Shown here piece after piece: positions 26,464 to 35,466 of a stretch of 47,953 nt of DNA (positions are counted from its first letter, which is position 1; each line of letters begins with the position of its first letter). Location: the NCBI GenBank assembly GCA_026928325.1, contig JAIXKS010000021.1:1-47953 (forward strand), read 5' to 3'. Under the pieces are notes generated by a model. It made no database searches, was not told the origin of the DNA, and worked only from the letters and a program-made list of their open reading frames with translations. Position numbers and translations under genes: made by a program. The DNA comes from Chitinophagales bacterium (GTDB taxonomy: Bacteria > Bacteroidota > Bacteroidia > Chitinophagales > Saprospiraceae).

Positions 26464-27678
26464 TTACACCTCATAATAGTCCAAATCCTTATTAAAGCTT
26501 TCTTTTAATTGACTCAATGCAAACATCGCTAAGCCTGTCAATAGTAAAATCATCGTGATACCTGCCGAGATTAGGCCCAAATGCCTCGCAAAATACTCAA
26601 ATATCAATGTACTCGGAATCAGTGCACCACGTACAAAATTGGGTGCAGTTGTCGTCACGGTTGATCGAAGGTTCGTACCAAATTGTTCCGAAGCAATCGT
26701 TACAAAAGTAGCCCAATATCCAACACCTAAACCCATAAAGAAGGCCAACCATTTGAACAGAGATTCCGTAATCCCGGTAGCTGTCAAATATAACAACGAA
26801 CTAATGATGATGCCAATTTGAAATATAAAAACAATAAGTCTTCGCGATTTTGACCATTGAGCTAATAATCCGGCTATAAAATCACCCAAAGATATACCTA
26901 TGTAGGTAAAGAGTATGCCCTTTCCGGCACTCAATGTAGTTGCTGCACCCAAGGCTTTGCCAAATTCCGGAGCCTGTGTCACAAAGATACCTACGACAAA
27001 CCATATAGGCAGTCCAATCATCAGACAATATAAATACCGCAAAAACCGCTCTTTATTGTTGAATAACATACTGATTTTTCCTTTAGGAATATCTTCAGAA
27101 ACCGATTTATTAAACATGCCCGATTCAAAAGTACTGACACGCAATAAGAGCAAGATTAACCCTAAAACACCTCCGACAATGTAAGCATTTCTCCAAGCAA
27201 AATGCTCGGCAATATAAAAAGCGGCCACTGCGCCTAAAACGCCAATAGTAGCAATCAGCATGGTTCCATATCCTCTTTTGTTTTTGTCCATGCTCTCACT
27301 AACTAAGGTAATACCGGCACCAAGTTCTCCAGCTAATCCCAATCCAGCTATAAAGCGCACCATCGCATAAGTATGCAAATCCTGAACATAAGCATTCGCA
27401 ATATTGGCCATTGAATAAAGCAAGATGGATCCAAACAATACCTTAATTCTCCCGTATTTATCACCGATAATACCCCAAATGACTCCACCAAGCAGCAAGC
27501 CGGCCATCTGCATGTTGAGGACATACTCACCACCGGTTCGCATCAAATCTTCTGCTATTCCAATGTCTTTAAAACTCTGAATCCTTACGATAGAAAATAT
27601 GACGAGATCATAGATATCTACAAAGTATCCTAAAGAAGCTACAAGGATGATATAATATACATTCTTTTGGGAAGACAT
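26464..27678 (-). CDS. MFS transporter
   Basis: This 404-residue, 12-helix inner-membrane transporter belongs to the major facilitator superfamily. The loop 2-3 signature is GVIWGIIGDKYGRIKVLFGS (about residues 61-80). The helix-4 region has RFIAGLGLAGELGAGITLVSE, characteristic of the metabolite:H+ symporter group that moves sugar acids and aromatic or dicarboxylic acids. A second half-signature, GDFIAGLLAQWSKSRR, is present between helices 8 and 9. The substrate cannot be read from sequence and no catabolic gene is adjacent. It is convergent with the lipoprotein gene at 25541. Confidence 0.88.
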   Translation of the reverse strand: MSSQKNVYYIILVASLGYFVDIYDLVIFSIVRIQSFKDIGIAEDLMRTGGEYVLNMQMAGLLLGGVIWGIIGDKYGRIKVLFGSILLYSMANIANAYVQDLHTYAMVRFIAGLGLAGELGAGITLVSESMDKNKRGYGTMLIATIGVLGAVAAFYIAEHFAWRNAYIVGGVLGLILLLLRVSTFESGMFNKSVSEDIPKGKISMLFNNKERFLRYLYCLMIGLPIWFVVGIFVTQAPEFGKALGAATTLSAGKGILFTYIGISLGDFIAGLLAQWSKSRRLIVFIFQIGIIISSLLYLTATGITESLFKWLAFFMGLGVGYWATFVTIASEQFGTNLRSTVTTTAPNFVRGALIPSTLIFEYFARHLGLISAGITMILLLTGLAMFALSQLKESFNKDLDYYEV

Positions 27679-27840
27679 GATCCATCATTGATATACCATG
27701 CAAATTTAAAACACAGAATTCATTTATCGAAAATAATTTTTATGCTTTAGTACTAAATTGATTTATGAATCAAAAAAAAATTCATATTGAAAAAATTTCT
27801 GAGTTCAAGTCTGAAAAATTATAATCTAACGGTTGCGTTT

Positions 27841-28634
27841 CTATGGAAATTTACTTTCTTTTCTTGGTATAAAGAAACCCTTGATGCAGTTTAAATTCCT
27901 AATACAAACCTGAATGTGGTTTTTAGATTGAATACCAGCTCCTTCATAAATTGGTCCTCCTTCTGTAAAAATTCCTCTTACTGTATCAAAATACTTGTAT
28001 TCAGAATATTCCTATGACTTTATATCTGACTTGATTTGTTCATCAATCTTTTGATGCATATATTCAATGACAGCACAATCTAATTCCCTGATAATAAGGT
28101 CGTGGTATTTGTCGCTTTGAACATCTTTATTTTCAGGTGTTTTTTTGTCAGCCTTTGCTAAGTCATCTTTCATCAAATCGTAATATATCGGAAGCAAATC
28201 AATAGATTCTGAATCTGTCAGATCTAGGCGGTAATCAAACTGATATACAACACCAACCACTGAAGGATATTGTATTTTTCCTCTTTTTTGTTTATCTTCT
28301 GCCCATTTAAGCGCTCTAGTGCTCTGTCTATAAAAAGATTTAAATAATAATGGAAGTTATTTTTTTGAAGATCAAGGCAAAAAACGCAGACATAGTGGTA
28401 ACTATGGCGAGTATTTTTAACGATGAGATTTGAAAAAAGAACGACATTTCATTAAGATATTTTTGTGGACGGAGCACTAGTCTGGTTGTTCTCCCAAACA
28501 TAGAAACCATTACCCAACCAATCAAATTTTTCTTGACTCTTTTTAACTTTGCCCGGATTAGTAACCAAATCTTGCATTACATTAAGTTCACAACCGTGAA
28601 ATCCAATTGATAAATTTGGGCGTTTACGATACAT
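27841..28634 (-). pseudogene. Disrupted ADP-ribosyltransferase-like (DUF3990-like) gene split by a MITE
   Basis: Joining the parts gives a 210-residue reading frame: ATG at 28634-28632 (MYRKRPNLSIGFHGCE...WLGNGFYVWENN), then QT-RALKWAEDKQKRGKIQYP past the insertion, and an end at KGFFIPRKESKFP with the stop at 27841-27843. The IGFHGC...LGNGFYVWEN...RALKWA pattern resembles DUF3990/ART-like proteins, a fold used for ADP-ribosylation; this identity is from memory and moderate. Two lesions break it: the 159-bp element plus duplicated TA (161 bp, out of frame), and an in-frame TAG at 28012-28014. Length arithmetic supports the reconstruction: 794 minus 161 equals 633, exactly 211 codons. Its ATG overlaps the stop of a small upstream gene (TAATG). 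Confidence 0.85.
28319..28477 (+). repeat. MITE-like palindromic element, copy C (complete, inserted in a gene)
   Basis: This 159-bp copy has ends GTGCTCTGTCTATAAAAA and, read inward from the right, GTGCTCCGTCCACAAAAA, with the central CATAGT-GGTA-ACTATG. It is flanked by TA at 28317-28318 and 28478-28479, both within CTAG. It interrupts the ADP-ribosyltransferase-like gene; removing the element and one TA restores the codons for N-Q-T-R-A-L. It is the same subtype as copy B. Confidence 0.93.
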
Positions 28635-28805
28635 TATTCAGCAGTAGCAAAAACTTTTTTAAGATTTTTAAAATGTCCTGTAAAGTTCTCCTCCTTGGTT
28701 AAGATTTTAGCAGATTGAAGAGTAACAACAACATCCTCTCTCTCTCTTCTCAGATTTAATCTTTTTAGCTAATGCTTTAAGCAATTTTATTTGCTTCTCC
28801 TCCAT
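28634..28805 (-). pseudogene. Small gene upstream of the ART-like gene, frameshifted in a GA repeat
   Basis: From ATG at 28805-28803 the frame reads MEEKQIKLLKALAKKIKSEK. In the other frame it continues DVVVTLQSAKILTKEENF and then FKNLKKVFATAE, ending TAA at 28636-28634. The switch occurs at a (GA)5 tract near 28733-28745. The span is 172 bp; two more bases (one GA unit) would give exactly 58 codons. The stop overlaps the next gene's ATG (TAATG), which strongly suggests a real coupled pair. A TACTTTTG box at 28839-28832 may be the promoter. I recall similar small helical proteins beside such ART-like genes in Bacteroidota, but no function is assured. Confidence 0.6.
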
Positions 28806-29007
28806 GCAATTATTATTTTTAATTCCCGATACAAAAGTAATAAAAAAAACTACTCTCCATTATTAAAACGGATTTTAAACTAAAATATTACCCTCTATTA
28901 AGTGCAAAAACAGTAAATTATTTTTGTACATCCAAATTATTAACAACCCTTGAATAGTTTGTATTTATTCCTGAGCGTTCCATTCAGTTTTGAAAGTCAC
29001 ATTCAAA
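28806..29007. other. Intergenic stretch after panC
   Basis: About 200 bp are A/T-rich, holding only the candidate -7 box of the small broken gene. No gene or clear terminator for panC is visible. Confidence 0.4.
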
Positions 29008-29859
29008 TCATCCCTTCAAAATCATATTGTCGATCAGTCGCACACCTTCGACCCAGACCGCAGTACAAGCAACGACATAACTGTGCTGATCCATATTGAC
29101 GACAGGATTTAAGGTGTCTCCATCAACGATATCAAAGTATTCGGGCGTAAAAGGCGGTTTATTAAGCCTTTTCATGGCATAGGCAGTAAGTTGTTCTGGT
29201 GCCATCGTTTTTGATTTTTGCTTGACGGACTTAAGGGTATTAAAAATAACTTTTGCTTGTTCGCGTGCTTCTGCTGATAATCGTACATTACGGGAACTCA
29301 TAGCAAGTCCATTTTTCTCCCTGACGATAGGGCAAATGCGGAGTTTTACCGGGATTTGGAGAGATTTTAACATGTAATTGATGATTGTAAATTGTTGAAA
29401 ATCCTTCTGACCCATGTATAGCTGATCCGGTTGAACAATATCGAGCAATCGCTTTACAACCTGAGCTACACCGTTAAAATGTCCCGGACGGTGTGTCCCT
29501 TCCATCACCGCATCGAGACCTCCTAGATAGATATCGGCGCCCACTTCGGTACCCGATGGATAAATATCCTCTACTTCCGGTGCAAATAAGATATCGGTAC
29601 CCACAGCAGCTAATTGTTGTTGATCTTGCGCTAAGGTACGTGGATATTTTTCGAGATCCTTTTTGTCGTTAAATTGGGTAGGATTTACAAAAATAGAGAC
29701 AACGGTAACGTCATTTTCCCTTTTAGCTGTTTTTATTAACTTCAAATGGCCTTCATGCAAAGCACCCATCGTAGGGATAAACCCAACTTTTAAGCCTTGA
29801 AGTTTCAGATTTTGGATGTGTTTGGTTAGTTCCGAAGCACGGGTAATCGTTAGCAACAT
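29008..29859 (-). CDS. panC: Pantoate-beta-alanine ligase (pantothenate synthetase)
   Basis: PanC joins D-pantoate and beta-alanine using ATP to make pantothenate, the precursor of coenzyme A. The start is set at the ATG of MLLTITRASELTKHIQ; a longer frame would begin at a TTG inside the upstream terminator stem. The 283-residue product has the nucleotide-binding FIPTMGALHEGHLKLI with the HxGH motif, FVNPTQFNDKKDLEKYPR, and the KMSKS-equivalent region LAMSSRNVRLS. It is separated from the upstream S46 peptidase gene by a strong terminator, so it has its own transcript. Confidence 0.94.
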   Translation of the reverse strand: MLLTITRASELTKHIQNLKLQGLKVGFIPTMGALHEGHLKLIKTAKRENDVTVVSIFVNPTQFNDKKDLEKYPRTLAQDQQQLAAVGTDILFAPEVEDIYPSGTEVGADIYLGGLDAVMEGTHRPGHFNGVAQVVKRLLDIVQPDQLYMGQKDFQQFTIINYMLKSLQIPVKLRICPIVREKNGLAMSSRNVRLSAEAREQAKVIFNTLKSVKQKSKTMAPEQLTAYAMKRLNKPPFTPEYFDIVDGDTLNPVVNMDQHSYVVACTAVWVEGVRLIDNMILKG

Positions 29860-29882
29860 AAGACCATCTATTTCAAAGTACA

Positions 29883-29920
29883 ACAGCGTACAGAAATTCT
29901 TGTAAAAATCTGTACGCTGT
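29883..29920 (-). terminator. Terminator of the S46 peptidase gene
   Basis: ACAGCGTACAGA (29883-29894) pairs perfectly with TCTGTACGCTGT (29909-29920) over 12 bp with a 14-nt loop. It lies 8 bp past the peptidase stop codon. The downstream side lacks a long U-run, so efficiency is uncertain. Confidence 0.7.
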
Positions 29921-29928
29921 CCATAATT

Positions 29929-32130
29929 TTATCGTTTTTTACTTTTTTGAGGCTCCTTTACATTGGTTTTAGGCCGAACCAACTTCATTTCCTTAATTAA
30001 GTGTCCAGCACCCGCGTATTTATCGATGACCCAAAGGATATACCTAGCATCGACCATAATATTGCGGCAAATACTTGCATCATAATTGATATCACTCATG
30101 GTGCCTTCCCACACTCTATCGAAATTCAACCCAATAAGATTGCCATTTGCGTCGATGGCCGGGCTACCTGAATTTCCGCCTGTAGTGTGATTGGAACCGA
30201 GGAAACATACCGGCAATTTACCGGTCTTGTCGGCATATTGTCCATAATCTTTAGCTTCGTAAAGTTTAATCATCTTAGGCTCTAAATCAAATTCGTAATC
30301 ACCCGGTACATACTTTTCTATAACGCCATCGAGATACGTCACCGGCTCATAATACACGGCATCTCTCGGCTCATAACCATTAACCTGACCATACGTCACA
30401 CGCATCGTACTATTGGCGTCAGGATAGAATCTCTTCTCATTAAAAACTTCGATTTGAGCTTTGGTATATTGAGCTTGCAATAAGTCGATGTCTCTTTTTA
30501 ATTCGTTATATGGCGTAGAAATCTCATCTACATAAAAATCTACCCAATCGTCTATGACACTAAATAAGGCATCATTTTTAATCGCTTGAACAGCTTTTTC
30601 TGGTTCCATCTCTAGGACATTCATCGACAAAACGATATTAGAAAACTTAGTTTTCTTATACCAATCCTTTACGACATAATCCATTGATTGATCCGGCCGC
30701 AGACCAAAATACTCTTTTTGCAAAAATGGAGGAACAAACCTCGAATCAACATTGCTGACATACATTTCAAGCAAGGCTTCGAGTTTTTCCTGATCAATAT
30801 GTGCATCAAAATTTTTATAAAAATCAAGGGTCTGACCTTTGATTCTCGGCAAATACTCATTATATCCATTGACACCTCCGTTTTCGTATGCAGCAACTAA
30901 TCTTCTGAGGGAAGCCATATAATTGGTTAACTCTACATTGCGCAATACCACCTCGTTGAAGTAGTCATTTGCCTTAGCATATGGATTGCTCTTTTCATAT
31001 AATTTATCCAAGTCGGAAATCAAGGTTTTATAAGGACTATTTTCCGGCAATCTATGATTAAATTCCTTTTCATAATCCAATTTTTTCTGAACAGCTCCAC
31101 TTTTTTTAAGGCCAATAGATTCACCTGACCACTTTTTCCAATAATTGGCAATAGAGGCATATTTTGCTGCGTATTTTATTTTTACTGCTTCATCCTTTCT
31201 CATGTATTTATCCGTAATGGCCAATGCCGTTTCGCGAATACCGATTTTAGCAGGATTGAGTACCTCAAGCGTTTGTTTGATAGCTGAAGCGGTAAGGTAT
31301 TGATTCGTTTTGCCAGGAAAGCCAAAGACTAGCGTAAAATCTCCGGTTTCGACACCATCTAAAGAAATCGGAAGATAATGCTTAGGCTTGAATGGTACAT
31401 TATCCGGTGAATAATCTGCGGGTTTGTTGTTTTTGTCCGCATAGATTCTAAATAATGAAAAATCTCCTGTATGTCGCGGCCAAACCCAGTTATCAGTATC
31501 AGAACCAAATTTTCCAATAGATTCAGGGGGTGCGCCTACTAATCGCACATCATTATAGGTTGTGGTAATGAATGCAAAATATTGATTTCCATCGAAAAAA
31601 GGTCGAATGATAACGTTTTGATAGGATTCAAGTTTGTATTTATTACGAATTGCAGCTAGGTTTTTATCAACCTGAGACTGTCGTTCTATCGCTGTCATTT
31701 TGTCTGTTATGCCACGTAAGGCTTCCTTCGTAACATCGTCGATATAATCAATAAATGTTGCAGTTAGGCCGGGATTGGGCAATTCCTCCTTCTTTGAAGC
31801 GGCCCAAAAACCATTTTTTATCAGATTGTTTTCTACTGTCGAATGAGCTTGTATTTGTCCATAACCACAGTGGTGATTGGTCAATAATAACCCATTTGGC
31901 GAAATCAACTCGGAAGTACAAAAGCCTCCAAAATGAACAATAGCATCTTTGAGTGATCCCCTATTGACACTGTAAATGTCTTCAGCCGACATTTTCATAC
32001 CCATACTCTTCATTTCTTGCTCATTGAGCACCTTGAGTAGTTGGGGCAACCACATACCTTCTCCGGCTTTCACTCCAGTAGAAGCCATTAAAAATACAGC
32101 TAAAACAAAAGATTGAATGATAAATCGCAT
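29929..32130 (-). CDS. S46 family dipeptidyl peptidase, DPP11-like
   Basis: This 733-residue periplasmic serine peptidase removes dipeptides from peptide N-termini, feeding amino-acid fermentation or uptake. A signal peptide lies at about 1-22 (ending STGVKA). The chymotrypsin-type triad is visible: His87 in LLTNHHCGYG, an Asp in the TDNWVWPRHTGDF region, and Ser654 in GGNSGSPAID. Eighteen residues after the Ser is Arg672 in LNFDRVWEG. In characterised Porphyromonas enzymes that position is Arg in DPP11 (Asp/Glu at P1) and Gly in DPP7. The sequence therefore predicts cleavage after acidic residues. Length matches the family. Confidence 0.92.
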   Translation of the reverse strand: MRFIIQSFVLAVFLMASTGVKAGEGMWLPQLLKVLNEQEMKSMGMKMSAEDIYSVNRGSLKDAIVHFGGFCTSELISPNGLLLTNHHCGYGQIQAHSTVENNLIKNGFWAASKKEELPNPGLTATFIDYIDDVTKEALRGITDKMTAIERQSQVDKNLAAIRNKYKLESYQNVIIRPFFDGNQYFAFITTTYNDVRLVGAPPESIGKFGSDTDNWVWPRHTGDFSLFRIYADKNNKPADYSPDNVPFKPKHYLPISLDGVETGDFTLVFGFPGKTNQYLTASAIKQTLEVLNPAKIGIRETALAITDKYMRKDEAVKIKYAAKYASIANYWKKWSGESIGLKKSGAVQKKLDYEKEFNHRLPENSPYKTLISDLDKLYEKSNPYAKANDYFNEVVLRNVELTNYMASLRRLVAAYENGGVNGYNEYLPRIKGQTLDFYKNFDAHIDQEKLEALLEMYVSNVDSRFVPPFLQKEYFGLRPDQSMDYVVKDWYKKTKFSNIVLSMNVLEMEPEKAVQAIKNDALFSVIDDWVDFYVDEISTPYNELKRDIDLLQAQYTKAQIEVFNEKRFYPDANSTMRVTYGQVNGYEPRDAVYYEPVTYLDGVIEKYVPGDYEFDLEPKMIKLYEAKDYGQYADKTGKLPVCFLGSNHTTGGNSGSPAIDANGNLIGLNFDRVWEGTMSDINYDASICRNIMVDARYILWVIDKYAGAGHLIKEMKLVRPKTNVKEPQKSKKR

Positions 32131-32210
32131 ATTTTGATAAGTTTGAATTTTATAATGATTGGCAAAACTAATTAACGATGAAGTAACATCCAGGTTATAG
32201 AAATAAACTT

Positions 32211-32855
32211 CTATTTTTTTCTTTTAAAGTCGCCTCGTCTCCAAGCTTCGACAAAATTTTTCCAAGCTATCGGATTAAAGATATTCATAGGTTTGGTCTG
32301 TCCGGTATAGATATAATTACGGGCTTGTTCGCGGATGACCATAGCTGAAGCTTCTCTACCATCTGCCGGCATATGATCCCGAAGTTCACGCATTCGCTCC
32401 TCAGCCAAATTAGCCATAGCTCGATCTCTCAGTTCATTTGAAATATCGATCGCTAAAAATTCGTGCTTAAAGTGTTCTTTACTAGGCCATGGCATGATAA
32501 TCGCTTCTGGTAAGATGTATTCGTTTTCAGTCATAATCTGAACCCATGTATATCGATCCGTAATTAGATTTTCAGGGATTTTAATCTCTACTGTCTGGTA
32601 GCCGATTCTCGAAAACTCAACCAATTCTCCAGGTAGTGCAACCAACGTAAAGAAGCCATCAAAATCTGTGTATGTTCCTCGATTTGTACCTACAACCACA
32701 ACGTTTGTATAAGGCAGAGGTGCCGGATCGCCGTTTTGATCTTCATAGACCACTTTCCCAGAAAATTCGACGACTTTCACTTGTTCGTCCTTCGTTTGTC
32801 CTAGTACCCAACCGGTACAAAAAGTAAGTAAAAATATTAAAATCTGTGACTTCAT
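32211..32855 (-). CDS. Secreted carboxypeptidase-regulatory-like domain protein
   Basis: This 214-residue exported protein has a signal peptide at about 1-19 (CTGWVLGQ). A CarboxypepD_reg-like beta-sandwich follows (about 28-115): VEFSGKVVYEDQNGDPAPLP, then YTNVVVVGTNRGTYTDFDGF. The C-terminal half is charged and helical (ELRDRAMANLAEERMRELRD) and ends RRGDFKRKK. The same domain normally opens TonB-dependent receptors; here it stands alone, a common Bacteroidota arrangement. It lies 80 bp upstream of the S46 peptidase gene on the same strand and may be cotranscribed. The specific role is unknown. Confidence 0.8.
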   Translation of the reverse strand: MKSQILIFLLTFCTGWVLGQTKDEQVKVVEFSGKVVYEDQNGDPAPLPYTNVVVVGTNRGTYTDFDGFFTLVALPGELVEFSRIGYQTVEIKIPENLITDRYTWVQIMTENEYILPEAIIMPWPSKEHFKHEFLAIDISNELRDRAMANLAEERMRELRDHMPADGREASAMVIREQARNYIYTGQTKPMNIFNPIAWKNFVEAWRRGDFKRKK

Positions 32856-33287
32856 ACCTTTATTTTAACGATCCTAATAGTTAGTTTATATCCCTTTATT
32901 AAATATCTCAACCTTATAATTACGTGTAAATATAATCATTGCTAATAACTGTACCTATTTTTAACCTTTAATTAACCGTATTTTATTATAAAATCGGTGA
33001 TTATAGGGTATCTAAAGCCTGTATTAAATGTAGTCATTTCGATAAATAATAAGACATAAAACACCGTAAAACGAAGTAATGTTGTGATGATTTGCCTAAT
33101 AATATTGTACTTTATAGAATGATAGAACGCAGTAGAAACAGCACAAAACCCATAAAAACAAGGGTGATTATCCTTTGGTCGATTGTGCCGAAGATTGTAG
33201 GAATTTTCGATGTAAAATGATTTTTTTATAAAAATACCCTTCATATTCAAAAAATCGCTATAACTTCGTTGTTTTTGAACAAATCAT
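32856..33287. other. Intergenic region between divergent genes
   Basis: These 432 bp separate the minus-strand carboxypeptidase-regulatory-like gene from the DUF1015 gene. They contain a 92-codon minus-strand frame (32972-33250) without recognisable features, judged chance. No promoter box of good quality or hairpin was found. Confidence 0.4.
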
Positions 33288-34388
33288 ATGCATATTTTTC
33301 CTTTTAAGGCGCATTATCCAGATATCCAGAAGTTTGAAACTTCTAAAACATCATTGAGCTCTGTCAGGGAAAGTTATGTTACACTGCGACACAACGGTTT
33401 TTTTAAAGCTCTCGACCAAAAAGCCATCTTTATCTATCAGATAGTTGGACAAAACACCCACACAGGAATCATCGTCAGCAACGACGTCAATGATTATTTT
33501 CTTGAAAAAATCATGGGCCATGAAAATACCATTGCGGATAAAGAACAGACCATCGTTGAAATCACAGAACGAAGTAAGGCCTTATCCAAACCGATTTTAT
33601 TGACCTATCCCGATCATGATGTTATCAATCGCAAAATCGATGACTTCATCGCCTCCAATCCTCCATTACTCGAAGTTTTTGTACCCGAATCACAACAAAG
33701 CCACACGATTTGGATGGTAACGGAAGCTACGCTTATTGAAGATTTTACGATGCTATTTCGGGAACAAATACCCAAGGCCTACATCGCCGATGGTCATCAT
33801 AGAGCTTCCATGGTAGCCCAAATACTACAGAAACACAATAGCGAAAATCCAGAAGTTCAGGTTGGTCTATTATGCGCCTATTTCCCATTTTCTGCATTAA
33901 ATATTTATGATTTTAGTCGGGCAATACAACTTAAAAGCGTCATAGAACCTAAAGAATTGTTGGTTCGACTTAAATCCATATTTAATATCGAGATCATAGA
34001 TCGTTTTTCAAAGCCCACTGCCCAACAAGAGTTAACCCTGTTTTTTGAGTCATCTTGCTATCGATTATCTTGGAAACCCGAGATACAAGCCTCAGCTAAA
34101 CGCAACGGATTAACGCTAGATGTTGAAATATTTAATACCTATGTACTCGAAAAAATCCTCCAATTCTCAGAAATCCAAACAACCAATTGTATAGAGTATA
34201 TCAACGGCACTACTTCTCTTGATACTTTGGAAGAAAAAGTCAAGACATCAAACCTCGTCATTTTCAATTTTTATCCTATAAAAATCGATGAAATCGTTGC
34301 AAAAGCCGATGCCAATCAAGTCCTTCCGCCCAAAAGCACTTGGTTCGAACCTCGAATAAAGAGTGGATTAATCGTTTTAGAATTCTAG
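33288..34388 (+). CDS. DUF1015 family protein
   Basis: This 366-residue cytoplasmic protein has the DUF1015 (COG4198) hallmark AYIADGHHRASMVAQIL at about residues 162-178, preceded by the usual beta-rich half with IYQIVGQNTHTGIIV. The C-terminal half ends with PPKSTWFEPRIKSGLIV, a stretch conserved in the family. The protein is somewhat shorter than typical members of 400 residues or more. Biochemical function is not established; in other genomes it often sits beside serine biosynthesis genes, which is not the case here. A fragment of the MITE begins 11 bp after the stop. Confidence 0.87.
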   Translation: MHIFPFKAHYPDIQKFETSKTSLSSVRESYVTLRHNGFFKALDQKAIFIYQIVGQNTHTGIIVSNDVNDYFLEKIMGHENTIADKEQTIVEITERSKALSKPILLTYPDHDVINRKIDDFIASNPPLLEVFVPESQQSHTIWMVTEATLIEDFTMLFREQIPKAYIADGHHRASMVAQILQKHNSENPEVQVGLLCAYFPFSALNIYDFSRAIQLKSVIEPKELLVRLKSIFNIEIIDRFSKPTAQQELTLFFESSCYRLSWKPEIQASAKRNGLTLDVEIFNTYVLEKILQFSEIQTTNCIEYINGTTSLDTLEEKVKTSNLVIFNFYPIKIDEIVAKADANQVLPPKSTWFEPRIKSGLIVLEF

Positions 34389-34398
34389 AATCTATCTG

Positions 34399-34425
34399 GT
34401 GCTCTGTCCATAAAAAGACTTAAAT
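34399..34425 (+). repeat. MITE-like element, copy D (left-end fragment)
   Basis: Only the first 27 bp remain (GTGCTCTGTCCATAAAAA followed by GACTTAAAT), in the same orientation as the other copies. The left flank is CTG rather than CTAG, and sequence similarity stops abruptly at 34425. It lies between the DUF1015 gene and the XRE-S24 regulator. Confidence 0.8.
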
Positions 34426-34534
34426 CAATACACAACTTAGCAATAAAATGCGACTTTTTTACGACGAAAATATCGACAATTGCATAAATTAGATTATATT
34501 TGTCCCAATTCTAAAAGATAATAACCAAAAGCAC

Positions 34535-35296
34535 ATGACAGGACAAAATATCCGATATCTCCGTAAAAAACACGGATATTCGCAACAAGAACTAGCAAAT
34601 CAATTATCTGTACCAAGGTCTTCAGTCAGTGATTATGAACGTGGTTATACACAAGTTAACTTAGAGAATTTAATAAAGATAAGTGAAATTTTTAACGTCT
34701 CCATCGATGCCATCCTCAAGCAAAACCTAGCACATCAAGATATGGAAGTGGTTCGCAATGATGATTTTCGCGTACTTGCCATTTCCGTCAATGCAGAAAA
34801 TCAGAACAATATCGAACTCGTAGAAACTAAAGCAGAAGCAGGATATCTTGCATCCTTCTCTAATCCAGAATACATCAGGGATTTGCCAAAAATTAGTTTC
34901 CCCATGATACCACAAGGTACCTATCGTGCTTTTGAAATCATCGGAGATTCAATGCTTCCTATAGAGTCAGGCAGCATCGTCATTTGTGCCTATGTAGAAC
35001 AATTGCAGCATATCAAAAAAAACCGAACCTACGTTGTCATCAGCAAGTCGGAAGGCGTCGTTTATAAGCGAGTAATTCCGGATTTTGAACAAAAAAAACT
35101 ACTCCTTATCTCGGATAATGACATGTATCTACCTTATACGATTTCATTTGATGAAATAGCAGAAATATGGCATTATTATGCCCACCTCAGTTTCTCAGAT
35201 GCCAAACAACATTCGACCGCATTAGCAGATAGCAAACTTCAGGACATGCAACGTAAAATCACGGAAATACATCGTGAAATTGTAAAAAGGCCATAA
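34535..35296 (+). CDS. XRE-family regulator with S24 (LexA-like) peptidase domain
   Basis: This 253-residue DNA-binding regulator has a Cro/CI helix-turn-helix at residues 4-60 (YSQQELANQLSVPRSSVSDY) and an S24 domain at about 95-205. The domain shows Ser139 in GDSM and Lys178 in VYKRV, the catalytic dyad of LexA/UmuD-type autoproteases. It also has an Ala102-Gly103 bond in KAEAGYLA at the place where LexA relatives cleave themselves. Stress-induced self-cleavage is therefore possible but unproven; many Bacteroidota homologues are housekeeping regulators of unclear function. TATATTTG at 34495-34502 is a likely -7 box. It stands alone, with no SOS or phage genes adjacent. Confidence 0.9.
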   Translation: MTGQNIRYLRKKHGYSQQELANQLSVPRSSVSDYERGYTQVNLENLIKISEIFNVSIDAILKQNLAHQDMEVVRNDDFRVLAISVNAENQNNIELVETKAEAGYLASFSNPEYIRDLPKISFPMIPQGTYRAFEIIGDSMLPIESGSIVICAYVEQLQHIKKNRTYVVISKSEGVVYKRVIPDFEQKKLLLISDNDMYLPYTISFDEIAEIWHYYAHLSFSDAKQHSTALADSKLQDMQRKITEIHREIVKRP

Positions 35297-35466
35297 TAGA
35301 CATTTTGATTATTTGAGACAAAATAAACGATAACAATACTCAAATAGCATCTTATAAAGTAGAAATTCCAGGAAAATGGTTCAGCGATATCCTTGCTTAT
35401 AAAATCTGTGTGAGCTATCAATGTTTAGCAAAAATATCATTCATTCGGGTATAAGTTTACATGATA

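Noticed and set aside
32972-33250. A 92-codon minus-strand open frame in the gap before the DUF1015 gene.
   Set aside because: No recognisable motif and an irregular composition; length is possible by chance in AT-rich sequence.
34535-35296. The XRE-S24 protein as a prophage repressor.
   Set aside because: No integrase, structural or lysis gene is nearby, and such stand-alone regulators are common in Bacteroidota chromosomes.
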